From Parascedosporium putredinis (Eukaryota; Ascomycota; Sordariomycetes; Microascales; Microascaceae), in contig CASHTG010000005.1 in assembly GCA_949357655.1 (NCBI GenBank), positions 744,001-808,000 of the forward strand: a DNA stretch of 64,000 bases, written 5' to 3'. Shown here piece by piece: positions 1-13,362 of the stretch. The notes under the pieces were generated by a model that was not told the origin of the DNA, did not search any database, and saw only the letters and a program-made list of their open reading frames with translations. The translations under genes and the position numbers were made by a program. Position 1 is the first letter of the stretch, and the number at the start of each line of letters is the position of its first letter.

Positions 1-1142
1 CAAATTTCATGCAAAGCAGGATCCTATCCTCTACCGCCTTCTTGTCTGGGGAAAGCAGCAGTTGTACCGTCCGACACCGCTAAATTCCATTCAAAAGATA
101 AGGGAGCCCGGCGGTTCAACTAACCTTTTCGCTGGCACTGAGCGACTGGTGTCCCAACATTTTCCAGTCTTCCTTGTCTTCTCTCCTCTCCTCACTTTGA
201 TCGAGGGTAGGAAGGAGCGGGTTGCGATTTCGTCACAGCACTTGACGCGCATCAATTGATCAATTGGCGGTTCTGGCCTGCTCTGGCCTGCCACGCCTGA
301 GTTGTCTCGGACACACCCTCAATAGAACCAATTGGACCAGTATCTACATGTATTGATGTACTGGGTCCGCTGGGTTATTACCGGCTAGTACGATAACAAA
401 AAATACAGTTCCAACAAAAAGTGGAATGCACAACCTGCCTGGCCCGCCACAAAACAAGTCTAAGCACCACCCACTTTAACCCACATCCACCACGCAACAC
501 GCTACCCACTTTCAATACACGCCTTCTGACGCGACCGTGCTTTACGCGACAAAGCACCATCGTCGCCCACCCAACCCGCCACTCAATTTTACCATAGCTT
601 TTTCATCGTCGCGTCTACCAAGAAACCTCCGAATTCCCTCGTCCACCGAGCGTTGACACTGATTTTGCAATTTCAACATTTTTTTCTTCTTCTCCTTTGG
701 TTTTTTACAACATTCGCATCTCTTCAGGCATTCCTACTCTACCGCATTCATACATCCCGCTTCGCTTTTCCGACACTCGACAATTCTTACTCCCGACAGC
801 ACTCTGTCTCACCTTGCCCTTGACTTGCATCGGTCTTCTGCATAGCGTTTCTTTCCTTTTTCCTGCTCTCTTCTCCCGGACGACCGACTTTGATTTCTCG
901 CTCCGCTAGGATTGGGCCGTGTATCCTTTCCTCAACTTGTCCTTTTGGTTTCCGCTCGACTTCTCCTCGATCCCCCTCCCCTCCCTGGACTTTCTCTCAA
1001 CTAGGTCACCTACCTCGGGGGTCATTTTTGTGGGGTTTCGAGAGCCGAATAGAAACCTAAATCTCATTGTGGAACCGCCGGCTTGGCCGTTGGTCGTCTC
1101 TTCTGTGGCTGACCTTCTGAGGCGAATGGAATATCGACTACG
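1..1142. other. Upstream region of the Ams2-like gene
   Basis: I see no gene here. The stretch from about 640 to 1140 is rich in C and T and in short TTTT/CTTC runs, typical of a fungal promoter and 5' leader. The open frames in it have no coherent protein character. The upstream half holds nothing I recognise. Confidence 0.5.
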
Positions 1143-4100
1143 ATGAGTTCCGCCGGGAACGAAGAGCTGGGCTTCCAGCTCAAGCCTATGGGGCGTAAGT
1201 TCAACTGCCCATCCCTTGTCTACTGAGCATTGGCTACTTATCAGCGGTCGGGCTATATGCTAATGCCATGCCGTCACAGTCAAGGTCCATTACACATTCG
1301 ACAAGGAAAGCCAGGATAGGTGTCTCGCAAGGCACCCCCAAGTTATTCAGGCTCAGACACTTACGCTCGACGAGAAAACGACGATTGGTCTGGTTGATAT
1401 TAGCCGCTGCTTGCATGCCGTGATCCAATGTAGCCCCGAGCTCATCGGAAGCTCCGACACCGACTACGTAGTTTACGCATATGACTACTCCGAGCCCGAT
1501 ACCCCGCTCGTGGGGCAAGGCGTCCTATCCTGGTTGCTCGACCCCAACAAGAAGGAGAACGCGAACGGTCAGTCTCTTAGCATGGTTACTGGCCTCGTGA
1601 CGAAGAACTTGCTGGCTCTGTTCTCTGGAAATGGAATCAAGGAGACGCTTGAGGTGAGGCTCAAGCTTGTACAGAACAGCCGGATTGTGAGACCGGGTGA
1701 CCGTTCTCATCAGCATCAGCATCGGCTTTCGCAATCATCTATCCAGTCATTTGGCCCACAACAGGGCCAACAGCAACAGCAGCAACAACAGCAGCTGCAA
1801 CTGCAAACATCACAGCTCAACATGAGCATGTCCCAAGGAATGGACACTGTCCATACGCCCACTAGCGAGTGGAATTATTTCATGGCTGGGATGCCCCAAT
1901 TTGGAAATGAAGGCGCCGTCGGCTCCCCATCCCCATGGAGGATATCTCCTTTAACACTACTACCAACAGCAACCCCCAACCCACAGCCTGTTGCAATCAC
2001 CCACGAGGCGATCTCTCAGGTGGCTCCGGCGCGAGCACCGTCCCGGGCCCCTTCCAGGCCATCTTCGAGAGCTTCTAAGAAACGACAACCTACTGGACGA
2101 CCCCGCGGACGACCGAGGAAACGACCGTTACCCACTGAGGGGAACACTTCCGGTTATGAGGATGGAACGGATGGAGATGATGGTCCGGCATCAAAAAGAG
2201 AATTGCCTCGACAGTCGTTGGTGACGTCTCGGTTTCTGCTCCCTTTGCCGGAAACCCTGATTCCCTCAGAGTGGCGGCGAGCACGTCTGGCTCGCTGAGG
2301 AATTTCCGACCCCTTTCCGTGAGTGGAGAAGGGCCTGCTGCTGGTAGTCACCTCCAGGATATCCCCGAGCACCCACGCCGGTTCCCAACGCAGACAAGAG
2401 AATCCCTGGAGTTCGTTCAGGTCTAGGACGACGACCTTCCACCTAGGCCAGGAACAGGGCTCCTTGCCAGCTGCCGGACAGTCTTTCCTCGAATCCCGGT
2501 CTGTGTTCTCGCCACCTAACGGCGATGACGGCCGGTCGCCCTCTATTGCCGTAACACCAGCGGCGTACTCGGATGATAGTGGGGCGGATATCGGCTCGTC
2601 GCCTCCTGTCCCCCGGACCTCGCGATTTATCCAATCAAGCCCGCCCCCATCGAGCCCGATCTTGCCCCCGATGCCTCAGCCGGACTCTGGCTTCATGAGT
2701 GGTGGTATGGACGAGACCGCCCAATTCGAGGAGGCTAGACTCCCAGGAATGTGCCCGACTGACGCCCCTTCCACCGTAGCCCAGATGAACGACGCGGCTG
2801 CTCCCGCCCGTGCTGTACCGCCTCTTAGCCAGAAAGACCAGGAGCCCAAGATTCCCATCCACATCTTCAGCCTGAAAACAGGGAGGGAGCGGATTTCCAA
2901 CTCGTGGTCTCACACAGCCGGCTCCGACGGACAGCCCATACCGAAACAGCGCTCCAAGTCTGACCGGCGAGGGTCTCAGCCTGGATCGAAGCCACCGCCA
3001 GCCGCTCTCATTGTCCCCGAAGGCCAAACCACAGCCACCGAGAAGCCCACCGAAGACAGCCCAACCCCAGTAGTTCAGACGACAGAGGCTCCGGACATGG
3101 ACCTCGATCTTGCCCCCAGCCCGGCGCCCCCAACGCAAGCCCCGACACCGACACAAGCCCCGACACCTGCCACCGCCCCCGCCGAGACTACTGTCGCCAC
3201 TCCCACACCCTCTATCGCGCCGGCTGCGCCGATCGTGGCGGCGCCTTCTCCAATTCCTACTCCGCAGGAGGAAACAAGAGCGCCCTCGGCCCCTGCGCCT
3301 ACGTTGCCAATGCCGGCACCTCCCTCTCGGCAGCTGAACCGGTCCCATTCGATGGGGCCCTTGGCTCTCCCTCTACCTTCTGTGCGGGACGAGCCCGCCG
3401 CAGCGCCATCGAGTACAGGAGACGGAGGGGCGGCGCTCAAGTCGGTCACCACCAAGCCTAGTGTGCCGTCGCAACTTGCCAAAGCTTCATCATTCCACGA
3501 TCTGCCAATGCCCCTCTCTCTACCCACCATTCCCGCAAGTGATCCAGTTGGTCCCGCCCACAGACCCCTTCCTAGCTTAAATACCACGTCGTTTTCGGAA
3601 GCACCCTGCCCGCCCAGCGACTCGATTGTCCCTCCGCCCCCAACATCTCCCCGCAGAAGAATAATAAGAATTATGTGAAGAAGCAATCGATCAAGGAGCG
3701 GTTGGAGAGGGCAATCGCGAACGGAGAAATGCCACCATTCTGCGCGAATTGCGGCGCCATCGAGACTCCGACTTGGCGGAAGATTAGCTCGCGCGAGTGT
3801 GTCGGTGTTCCCGAGTATGTTGAGTATTCGGAGAAGCCAGGATGCGTGACGGCGATTGAAATTACGAGCCGTGATGGGGTCGGCCGTCCAGCCAGCTATA
3901 GGCTGATTAAGAAGTCACTGGGGCCGGAGGATGACAAGAGCTTGTGGACGGAAAAGCTCTTGTGCAATCGTAAGTGGACGGCTCCTGCGTGGCTAACCTG
4001 AGAAAAGCCGATTGTAGTACCCTTACCTAGCTTTACTGACACTCGTGTAGCCTGCGGTATTTGGCTGTCAAAGAACAACAAGCACCGACCCCCGAGAGGT

Positions 4101-5357
4101 GGGAGAAGGACCCGGAGAGGCTCGGACAAGAAAGACGCAAGCGAGGGACGGGGCGCAATCCCGTGCGCACGAGAAGAGGGCGGGGGCCAGGGATTCGTCA
4201 CGTGGCGGCACAGTCCCTCCCCTCACCTCGGAGGCCTGCTTCCCCCGACGGACGATCTCGCGACGGACGCATTTGGTACGGATGCATTTGGCACGGATGG
4301 GCTTGGGCCAGACAACTTTCCCGGCACGGACGCGGTCACGGCGCCCCTTGCCGATGAGGCTGGCGCAAACGAAGGGGAAGCGATCCCAATGGATCACTTT
4401 GCATCGCTCCTGGAGACGGCTAACTCGCACGAGTTTAACGGGCACAGGGTGGAGCACGCGCAACAAACAACAGCATCGGGACGGTCGGGTTTTTCGAATG
4501 CTGGGTCAACAGCCACGCGTGGGACGGGGACGGCTAACAGCCCCATCGCTCTTGATCATGACGAAGATCAGCTCGGTTCCACGCGGAGGTTGCTATTCCC
4601 ATCACCCAGACACAAGAGTGGGACCCACCGCGACCCGTTGCACCCCGTCTCGCGTAACATCGTCACGCCGGCTGCCGGCGATGGTGAGGACGGTGGCGAG
4701 ATGGGAGACAACAAAGAAGTTGGCGAAGAGGATGAGACCATAACTGGAGGAGGCTACTGCGGCTCGGTCGAGGACGACGATGACTTGGATGCTCTTTTGG
4801 AGGGCCTAGGAGCCCGATGGCGCACCCTCCACGCCCTTCGACCCCACCGCCCAAGGAGAGCTCGTCAGCGACGCGCAACCAGTTCCGAACACCTTCGCGA
4901 CCGACGCCGAGCCACCGACCGCTTACTAGAAGTATCACACGGTCAATCCATCGTTCGGTGCACTCGTCGCCGATCCTATCGCAACTCGAACTCTTGCAAA
5001 CGACACCGACGCGCACGCCGAGGACGCGGCTTCTGATGGCGGAGAGCCCGTCTCTCCGACGAAGCCCCGGTTCACGGGGTCGGCTAGCAAGTATGCAGAG
5101 AGGAACGGCGCATGAAGGCTCTCGAAGCGCTTCCTGACGGCGATATTGACGGGTCGCTTCACAGCTTGGGCGCGGCCATCGCTAATCCCTTTGGCGACCA
5201 GGCGGAGATTGACGCGATTCTGGACAAGTGCCTTGGAAGCGGATGGCCGATGATGACGCCGCGCAAGGGTGCCTGGGATGATTTGGGAGACCACGACTGG
5301 GACTTGGCAAACATGGACGCACTTGGTGGCGAGCTTAATGAGCAACCAGCCGTCTGA
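1143..5357 (+). CDS. Ams2/Spt21-like GATA-type zinc-finger and AT-hook transcription factor
   Basis: This is a nuclear DNA-binding protein of the Ams2/Spt21 family, which drives histone-gene transcription in yeasts. Exon 1 (1143-1194) joins 1280 across an 85-base intron. The N-terminal domain up to about 1690 is the conserved Spt21 homology region. A polyglutamine tract follows (about 1760-1805), then an AT-hook with core RPRGRPRK near 2095-2125, then a long Pro/Ser/Thr-rich linker. The GATA-type finger starts with CANC at about 3739. Its second pair, CNPC, is completed across the second intron (3970-4051). The C-terminal part has a short conserved LGSTRRLLFPSPR stretch and an acidic-to-basic tail. 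The frame breaks near 2195, 2400, 3640, 4810, 5030 and 5105, mostly by loss of one base, with sense continuing each time. The family assignment is firm; the histone-gene role is inferred from yeast. Confidence 0.85.
1759..1806 (+). repeat. CAG/CAA polyglutamine tract
   Basis: A run of CAA and CAG codons, with a few CTG, encodes a glutamine-rich segment in the Ams2-like protein. It is a likely site of length variation. Confidence 0.85.
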
Positions 5358-6845
5358 CTCTGAACAAAAGAGGCTTGCTTTCTTTACCCGTCTGTGCAGG
5401 CCTGCCTAAGTCAGACACTTGGCTGATTTGCCGCCTGCCTTGTCCCTCGGTCTCACCCTTTTCCCTATCTTGCATCGTTTTTGGCGCGTTTGTCCTAATT
5501 TTCGGACTGGATGGCCTTGCATCTTGGTCACCATGGCGGTCAAGCTGTCGTACCCCGTACCCAAATTGGGGGTATACATGTCTCCTTTATGTCGTGTTTG
5601 GCGGCTGCTCTGTCTTATTCTTTTTGAGGACTTGATGATACCCATACACTACGTTTTCCAAGCGCATACCGCTTACATGAACGTGGACTTCTTCTTTTTG
5701 TTTTTATTTTTTTGACTGCTTCCTAAAGCTCAGGTCTGTGATGAGAGGAGGGTAGAGGAGGGGGGGAAAGCGACATCGAGGTGAAGGCGTCTACGATATT
5801 GCATTTGCATTTGGCAATCATGGTTTGCAACCAATGTCATTGTTATCTGGCAAGGGGAATGGACTAGCTGGATCGGCCAGCTTTCCAAGGTTGGTGAGCT
5901 GTGCGCTCCCCACCCCATCAACAACTATGAAGGCGTTTTGAGGCGTTATTTAGACCTCTAGACCACCATTTCATTCATTAGGGATGTTATGGACAGAGAG
6001 CTGGGGTTTCATATTTTGGGATCTTGATGGGGGCGTCGTACATGAGTGCCTCGCAGCACGCCACCCTTTCCTGGGGATTGATTTAATTGTCCTTTTTCTA
6101 TTGATCGTTTACATCGGTACTTCAATTAGCATCGAGCACGGATACACGGCATAGATGATAAGAAAAGATTTTTGAAGGCCCAGCTGTTTAGAACGTGATG
6201 TGCCTGACTTTTACCGCATGAGATCTAACGAGGTGGAGGGGTCCAGAGCTATAAGTCCATTGCGTAGTTCAGTTCTGGATCTTCAAGTTGTCTTTGCTGT
6301 AATAATAATAGCGATAATAATCCAAGGAGTGTTAGTGTTGGTTGCTAAAGCTGCGTCTGGTGGTGGGCGGTGGGACGCGGCAGATTGAATCGAACTTGCA
6401 CCCCGCGACTTTTCTCATGGCGCATTGAGGAAGCTGCAGCTCGACCAACCTCAACCTCACATCAGAGCCTCACAAGCCAAGAGCGAATGGTGCAGCAACG
6501 CATATTCTCCCACCGACGCCCTTTACCCCAACGACGACACAACTTCACTTGAGGGGCGGATGTAGAGATTTTCAATCAATCAACTCGAACTCCTTTTTTC
6601 TTTTCTTTCCCCTGGCAACGGAATCACGGATTACACGACTGTTACCTACTAATTCTCCTTAACCTCTCTCTGGTACGGAGCTCCCTTTTCACAGTCGCAC
6701 ACTCGCCCTCGTCCCACCCCTTTCCCCCTGCGAATCTTGAATTCGTGCGCAGCTCTCTACGCCGAAAGTGGCCTGTCTCCATCTTGAATGAATATATACT
6801 AATGCGCACCGTGCTAGTTCTTTTTTCTTTTCCCTAACGCACATC
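5358..6845. other. Intergenic region between the Ams2-like gene and MFAP1
   Basis: This region holds the 3' end of the upstream gene and the promoter and leader of MFAP1. I see no convincing coding stretch. The part nearest 6845 is C/T-rich, as expected for a fungal 5' leader. Confidence 0.5.
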
Positions 6846-8578
6846 ATGCCGCCGAAGCGAATGACGGCGAACCCCGTCCGGCCGGCGCGCCATCGGCCTG
6901 GGAAGCCGGCCGGCGGAGTTGACTCGGAGTCATCGAGCGAAGAAGATTCCAGCGAGGATGAGCAGGCTCCGGCTGCCACTCACGATAAGAAGAAGCCCCA
7001 GGGGAGAGCGCCGCCGCCAAAGGCCATTAGCGCAAAGGGAATTTCGGGGGCGATGAGGGGAGTCGACTTAAGCAAGACGGACGAGGCGGCTAGGAAAGAG
7101 AAGAAAGAGGAGCGGGAAGCCATGGAGAGGATGGCGGCCGACGCCGGATTCATCACGGAAAGCGAGGAGGAGGTGGCTGCGCCGAAACCCGCGAAACGAG
7201 ACGAGGAAGAAGAGGAGGAGAGCGAAGAGGAATCAAGTGAAGAAGAAGAAGAATCGAGCGAGGAGGAAAGCGAAGAAGAGCGGCCACGACTGATGCTGCG
7301 ACCAAAGTTTATCCCCAAGAGCCAACGCGGTAAAGGGGAAAAGACGGAGGCTGAAAAGGACGCGGAGGAGGAGGCGCGGAAAAAGGCCGAAGCCCACGAA
7401 TTAGTCGAAGAACAGATCCAAAAGGACATGGCGGCGCGAGCGGCAGGCAAGAACCACTGGGACGACGATTCTGGTGCCGAGGGCGAGCAGATTGACGTGG
7501 ACGACACGGATGACCTGGACCCCGCCGCCGAGCTGGCCGCGTTCCGGCTGAGGAAGCTGAAGCGGTACAAGCGGGACCGAGAAGCGATGCTCGAGCGGGA
7601 AAGGGAGATTGAGGAGCTCGAGAGGAGGCGGAACCTGACGGAGGAGGAGCGGCGGGCCGAGGACGACGCGAAGCTCGAAGCGCAGCGGGTCGAGAAGGAA
7701 GGGCGCGGAAAGCTGGGCTACATGCAAAAGTACTTCCACGGGGCGCGTTTTACCGCGAGGAAGCGGCGGCGGCGGGGCTGGACAAGCGAGATTTGGCGGG
7801 CGCGCGGTTCGCCGACGAGATGGACCGGTCGACGCTGCCCGAGTATATGCAGCGGCGGGACATGACGAAGCTGGGCAAGAAGGGGGCGACGCGGTACAAG
7901 GATCTTCGGGCGGAGGATACGGGGGCGTGGGGGATTTTGATAGGAGGCCAAGGGGCGGTGCGGGTGGTGCGGGGGCGGTGGTCTTGGCGGGGGTTTAGCG
8001 GCGGAGATGAGAGGTTTCGGCCGGATAGCGAGAGGGATTGGAGGGGGTGATGGGGCGAAGGGGGCGAATGCTATTCCGTTGGGGGATAGGAGGGAACGGC
8101 CGAGGGAGGGGGTGGGGGCGGGGCGGGACGATGCGAGGGATGGGGATGATGCGAGGGATAGGAAACGAGGTGGGGAGAGAGAGAGAGACGATGATCGTGA
8201 TCGGCGGAGGGATGGGGATCGAGATCGGGAACGGGATAATTACGCGAGGAGGCGAGGAGATGATGGGGAGAGGGATAAGGGTCCGAGGAACCGGAGTCGG
8301 GAGAAGGATAGGGATAGGCGCGAAGACCGCCCGCGGCGGGGTCGTCGAGAGACGGGCGGGGAGGCCGGGACGATGACGGGGCTGGTGGCGAGAGGAGAAG
8401 GAGGAGAAGCCGTTCACCGGCGGGGCGGAGGGATGGGTCGCGGGATGGGAGACACCATGGACGGAGAAAGAGGAGCACGTCGAGGGAGGGGCGATATGAA
8501 GAGAAGAGGAGGAGGGTTGATGCGGGGGACGGGACTAGATCTGGTGCATATCTTGTTTCTTTTTTTCTTTTTCACTAG
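6846..8578 (+). CDS. MFAP1-like spliceosomal B-complex protein
   Basis: This is the homologue of microfibrillar-associated protein 1, which despite its name is a nuclear splicing factor of the spliceosomal B complex. The start ATG at 6846 gives MPPKR. The N-terminal half is very acidic, with several Ser/Glu runs around 7150-7290. A charged coiled-coil region follows (about 7520-7700). The family signature is GRGKLGYMQKYFHG near 7710-7740, continuing after a lost base as YREEAAAAGLDKRDLAGARF, with LPEYMQRRDM and TRYKDL further on. The last 500 bases encode an Arg/Asp/Glu-rich RD-type tail typical of fungal members. Frame breaks occur near 7745 and 7925 and within the tail. The exact stop is uncertain: 8576-8578 closes the frame reading KRSTSREGRYEEKRRR. 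Confidence 0.85.
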
Positions 8579-8894
8579 AGCGACGGGGAATATTTAGTAG
8601 ACTGGAATACAATACCGATCTCTTCAGCGCAAACGGATACTGGTGGGCATCATTCATCCTCATGACTTTTGTCCAAGTTTTTCTCTTTTGTCGTCTTTTT
8701 CGTCACGCATACATAAGTGGCAGAAGGAAAAGAGACTGATTCATTCATCTCTGGTTCTCCTCCAAACCATATTATTTTAGTTCCCTTGCCTTCCAAGTAA
8801 CTCCGGATCCTCCCAAATTTCGTTTCCTCTTTTCGCTCTTCGGAATGCTCTCTCTCCCTTTGTCCACCTTGATGTCCATTTTATTCTAGGCATC

Positions 8895-11220
8895 CTAAAT
8901 TTTAATGACATCCACCCTCGCGCGAGAAAATACGTTGTTCGGCACAAACTCCTGGTTTCTATCTTCGGCGTCGAGGGCGCGCGGGTACAGAATCATGCGG
9001 GCGTACGTGCCGGCGCCACGACGTTTGGAGAGGGAGCCGGGGTTGATGACGAGTACACTTTCGACGACCTGATTTTGTGCGCGTAGGAAATCATTAGCGA
9101 AAAGGAAGAACAGAAAACAAAGACAAAGATGAGGAAAGGAGGAAGGGAAAAAAACATACTCTGGCAAAGGGCTGTAGCGCGCTGGGGACGACGAGGACGT
9201 CGGGCCTCACACCGGGCAGCTCGCCGAGCTCGAGGTGGGAAGGGTCGAGCACGGCGCCGGAGGCCTGCCGTCCTCGGTGCCCGTCTTGGGCAGCTTGGAA
9301 CGGTCGGTGGGAGGGAAGAGGGGAAAGTAGTGGCGCTGATCGATGAGGTAGCGGCTGAGGCGGGAAGGGGGATCCTGGAGGGGCACGCGGCCGACGACGA
9401 GTTCCTCGTGGCGGAGCTCCCAGAGGGCGTCTTGGCCCGAGAGGCCGAGCATGATTTCGTTGAGGAAGAGGGTGCGAGGGTTGGGGACGATCTTGACGGA
9501 CTTGGGGAGGCCGAGGTCGCGGCGGGGAGCACGTCCTGGGGCCAGGAGACGTGCTTGGCGAGGAGGTCGCGGGCCGAGGGGACGAGGATGATGGTGACGG
9601 AAGGGTTGGCGGTGGCGAGGGCGACGAGGGCGGGGAGACGAGGTGGCGGAAGACGGTGGTCATGGTGGCGGTGTCGGGGTCGTACGAGGCGTCTTCAGGG
9701 AGGTCGAAGTCGCCCGAGGCGATGAGGGGGTGCTCGAGGTCGAGGAAGGGCCCGGAGAGCACGAGGGCGTCGGCGTAGGTCTGGGCGGCCTTGTCGCAGA
9801 TGGCGTGGAGGGCCTCGTAGTCGAGGTTGTCGTCCGGGGTGTAGGGGCCCGAGGCGAAGAGGACGGTGAGCGGCGCGGGGTCGGGGCCGTCGCTGTCGGC
9901 GTCGGCGTCCATGGCGTCCGGGTCGCCGCGTAGACGGTGCTTGTGGGCGGCGAGGTCGGCGGGGAGGTGGCGGTGTTGCGGGGAGGGGTAGGTCGACGAC
10001 CTGGTCGGCGACGAACTGGGAGCCCGAGGCGTTGGTGCCGCGGAGGGCGACGACCTGGCCGGGGAAGGTGCTGAAGCCGGGGAGGCGGGAGACGTTGAGG
10101 GGGACGCGGCGGCCGTTGCCGTGCTTCATGGAGGACTCGAGCATGAGGCTGGCCGGGTTGAGCTTGCCTTCGGGGAGTCGGAGACGATGCGGCCGACGGC
10201 GAGGATGCGCGAGGTGCTTTGCGTGGTGGGGTTGCCGAATTCGGAGTCGTCGATGTCGGGGTCGGCCGCGAGTAAGGCGACCGCGTTGTCGATGCGGCGG
10301 TTGAGGGCGCTCGCGACCTCGGAGAGTTTGACGGAGAGGGGCTTGTAGTCGATTTTGCGGACGTCGGCGAGGGCGTTGAGCCGCACGCGGGGCTCGGGGT
10401 AGGGGGCGAAGGGGGCTCGGGGACCTGGAGTTTGTCGTTGAGGACTTCGATGACGTCTCCGGCGTTGGCTCGGTCATGGAATCGGATGGGTCTGTGGGGG
10501 TGTGAGGAGGTTTAGTTTTTCGGTATATCATGGGGGTGCGATGTAGCGGAGGAAAGGGAGAAGAGTGGTCAAAGATAAGGGACGAGCGAGGGGTTTGGGG
10601 AGGGGCCTTACGTGAAGGATCCGGCGGCATCGGTGAGTCGGCTGGGGGTCTTGAGGTCAGGGAGCTGGCGGGGACGTCGGAGCGAAGTCGGTTTGTGGAG
10701 GGAGTCTCGAGAGCTCTTTTCTTGAGGCTGGCGCCGGCGGGGCCCTTGGTCCGCGCGGTAGCGGGGTACCTGGAACGAGGCTGTCGAGCCTGCGCAGAAG
10801 GGAAACGAGAGTGGGTTAGTTTTCGAAAAGAAGGATAGAGAGATGATAGCAACGAGAAAAAGGGGAAATAAAAGGGAGGGGGCACTTGCATGTTGAAGAC
10901 ATCGCCGCCGCCGCCCTTGGCCACGCTGCGGGGCGTCTGGCCGATTCTCCGCTCGGGACCCTTGGCGGCGGCGGCCTGGTTGGTCTTTTCGAGGTCGTCG
11001 AGGGTGCGCTGCTTGAAGGCCTTGAGGGCGGGAAGGGTGACGGCGCTGGGTTCGACCTCGAGGCGCATGCAGTACGACTCCCACTTGTAAAAGAGGTCCT
11101 CGGCGGAGACGCCGTGCAGGCGCAGGAGGGAGGTGAGTTCGGCGAGGACGTCGGGTTCGAGGGCGGCGTCGGGGAGAAGTAGCCCCGGAGGGCTTCCTCT
11201 TCCGCGGGGGCGGAGGCCAT
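8895..11220 (-). CDS. DNA polymerase alpha subunit B (Pol12)
   Basis: This is the regulatory B subunit of the polymerase alpha-primase complex, which starts each Okazaki fragment in the nucleus. The start at 11220 reads MASAPAEEEALRGYFS. The N-terminal domain (LHGVSAEDLFYKWESYCMRL, about 11120-11045) is the p180/primase-contact region of the family. The OB-fold/phosphoesterase part follows, with SSMKHGNGRRVPLNVS, FPGQVVALRGTN, FASGPYTPDDNLDYEAL and VLVVPSALQPFA. The conserved end is YARMILYPRAL through VFSRARVDVIKI. Introns are at 10790-10885, 10492-10611 and 9069-9159, all GT-AG. About seven single-base frame breaks occur, for example near 11180, 10410, 10170, 9985 and 9650. It is head-to-head with the deubiquitinase gene across 2.1 kb. 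Confidence 0.92.
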
Positions 11221-13362
11221 GGTGACGACCCTTGGAGCGGCGTGCGCGGGTAAGTGGTGGGTTGGGGCGAGGATGTGGGTGGAGAGGGGCGAGGGGAGGG
11301 GGAAGATAATCGAGGAGGAAGGAGAGTTGGCGGAATTTGAAGACTTGGCCTAGGGATGGCGAAAAGAATTGACTCGGATCGCGGGCGGGCGACGGGCGCG
11401 CAGTGAAGGTGGGAATGGGCTTCACGATTGATGCGGCGGGTTGGATGGTGGGGGTGTGTGGTCGCGTCGACTCGAGGGTGCCCGCTTTGAGGCTTTGGCT
11501 TGGTGGGGGAAAGGTTGGAACGCGTAAAGATCAATTTGCAGGACGCGCCTGGCCCTGGAGTGGTTGCCGCCGCTTGTGTGTGGCGTCAAAGCCAAGCTCA
11601 GTTACGACCTCAAAGACAAGAGATCGCATCATATCCTCCAGCCCTTTTTTCACATGAATGAGCTGATCTTTTTGAATATATTTCTACCCTCTTCATTTCT
11701 TCTTGTTTCTTCCTCTCCCTTTTTCTACTTAATTTTTAGCCTTCTTGCCCCGGGGTTTCCTTGGGGAGGTGGCCCAGTCCACGCTGAGTATACAATGGAT
11801 CTATGTCGCTCCGGCGTCGATGATTCAACTCATCTAACGAAGCAATCTAGGCTGTTCTGCGCCGGCAGCTTTTTGTTCGCTTGTATTTGGAGAAGGCAAA
11901 GGCCTTTGAAGACATCTACACGCTTCTAATAGAAGCGTAGAGAATCACTAGTTTTTAGCTCGTAGGGCTGCTGGCTGATCACATGCGCTGGTCACCCCGC
12001 TGGATCCATGGACCTCAGATGACATCACGTTGTTGCTGTCTTCAAGGGGACAATAATAGAAGCAGACTGGTGAAAAGCAACCGGGTCCTTGCAAGAAGTG
12101 ATCATACTAGCTAAGCACGAAGAAATAACCATCGCGCCAGCTCAAGTCGGGTCGAAGGGTGGAATTATAATAGATCATAGTGTTCGCCTGTGTTTTTATC
12201 TTGCAGACTTGGGCCTTGTCAGGCGGGATGAATCGGTTTGGAGCTGAATGATATTATTCAATCAATAATCTCTTCAATTGTGCTGAATGTCTAATAGGCT
12301 GCGAGAATCAGCGCCTCGACCGTTCCTTCCAGGCCCCATTCAGGTGGACTCGGGACTCTTGAGCTTCCAAGAGCCACCCGCCGCTGCCACGCTCAGAATC
12401 CACATGCCTGCCCTGTACTGGCTGGTACTCCTGTACCCCACTGCACCCCACCGGTTGCACCTTCTGAGCTTCCAATCCCAGGCTGCAGAGCCTGCGCAAC
12501 GCAGCGCCGTCGGGACCCATGACTGAAGGAATTTTAACCAATTGACAGCTTTGTATTTCCGGATCAATAATACTCCGATAACGTTTTCTTCTGAAGCAGC
12601 AGGAACCACCCCTGCCGCGTTGCACTGCTTGCCATCACAAATCACAAGCCAGCGTTTTGATTCAACACCTCAATCTTTTGATGGTGTCCTCAACTGCTGC
12701 GGGAGGAACCCAGCAATTCTCAAAACCACCACCTGCAACCTTTTGAACCACTCAACCCGCTTTTTTTTCCTTTTCTTTTCGCAAACGACACGATCAACGC
12801 CAAATAAACAGACCAACCTAGGAATACGACTCCTTCGTTCCACGTCCAGCTTGATGTTTGCGCCTACCTTGAAACCCCGTCAAGACTCGCGCCTTCCCAG
12901 ATGATCTTCATTCTTCCTCCACCGGCTCCCTAACCTCAACTGCCCCATCGCGGTTTCCTTTGTCTGGTCATGGAGTTGTCCGCAACATCTACACTCTCAC
13001 CATACCCCATCCGTGTCCTTGTTCGCCTCTTCTCCTGAACGATATCCTTACATATCTTGTTTGCTTGCCCTTCCACGGCCGCCTTTGGCACTTTGAAGCG
13101 CACAAGCGGCCCCACACCTCGACCAAAAACGAGATTAACGAAATTCGATATCCCTTAGCCTTCCAACAAGCGTTTCCGACGCGACCACCAGCTTTTCGCC
13201 CACATCCACCTAATCCCTGTCGCCTTCTTTCTTCTTTTTTTCTTCCCTCTCACCCTTTTACCTGTCTAGCCGCCTGCTAGCCGGGGCCTTTCACGTGGTT
13301 GGACTTCGTTGGACTTCTTTCTTCGTTTCTGTTCTCTCTCCACGCAGAGACCACTCCTCGCA
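11221..13362. other. Divergent promoter region, Pol alpha B / deubiquitinase
   Basis: These 2.1 kb separate two genes read outward. The right half (about 12750-13360) is C/T-rich with poly-T runs, as in a long fungal 5' leader. Small open frames exist on both strands but none resembles a protein family I know. Confidence 0.5.

Noticed and set aside
2635..3348. 237-codon minus-strand frame opposite the Ams2-like gene
   Set aside because: It is the antisense shadow of a Pro/Ala/Thr-rich coding region, with Arg/Gly-rich nonsense composition.
9690..11425. 576-codon minus-strand frame read as one protein
   Set aside because: It merges true Pol alpha B sequence with out-of-frame Pro/Arg-rich stretches and reads through an intron. 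The real protein changes frame several times within it.
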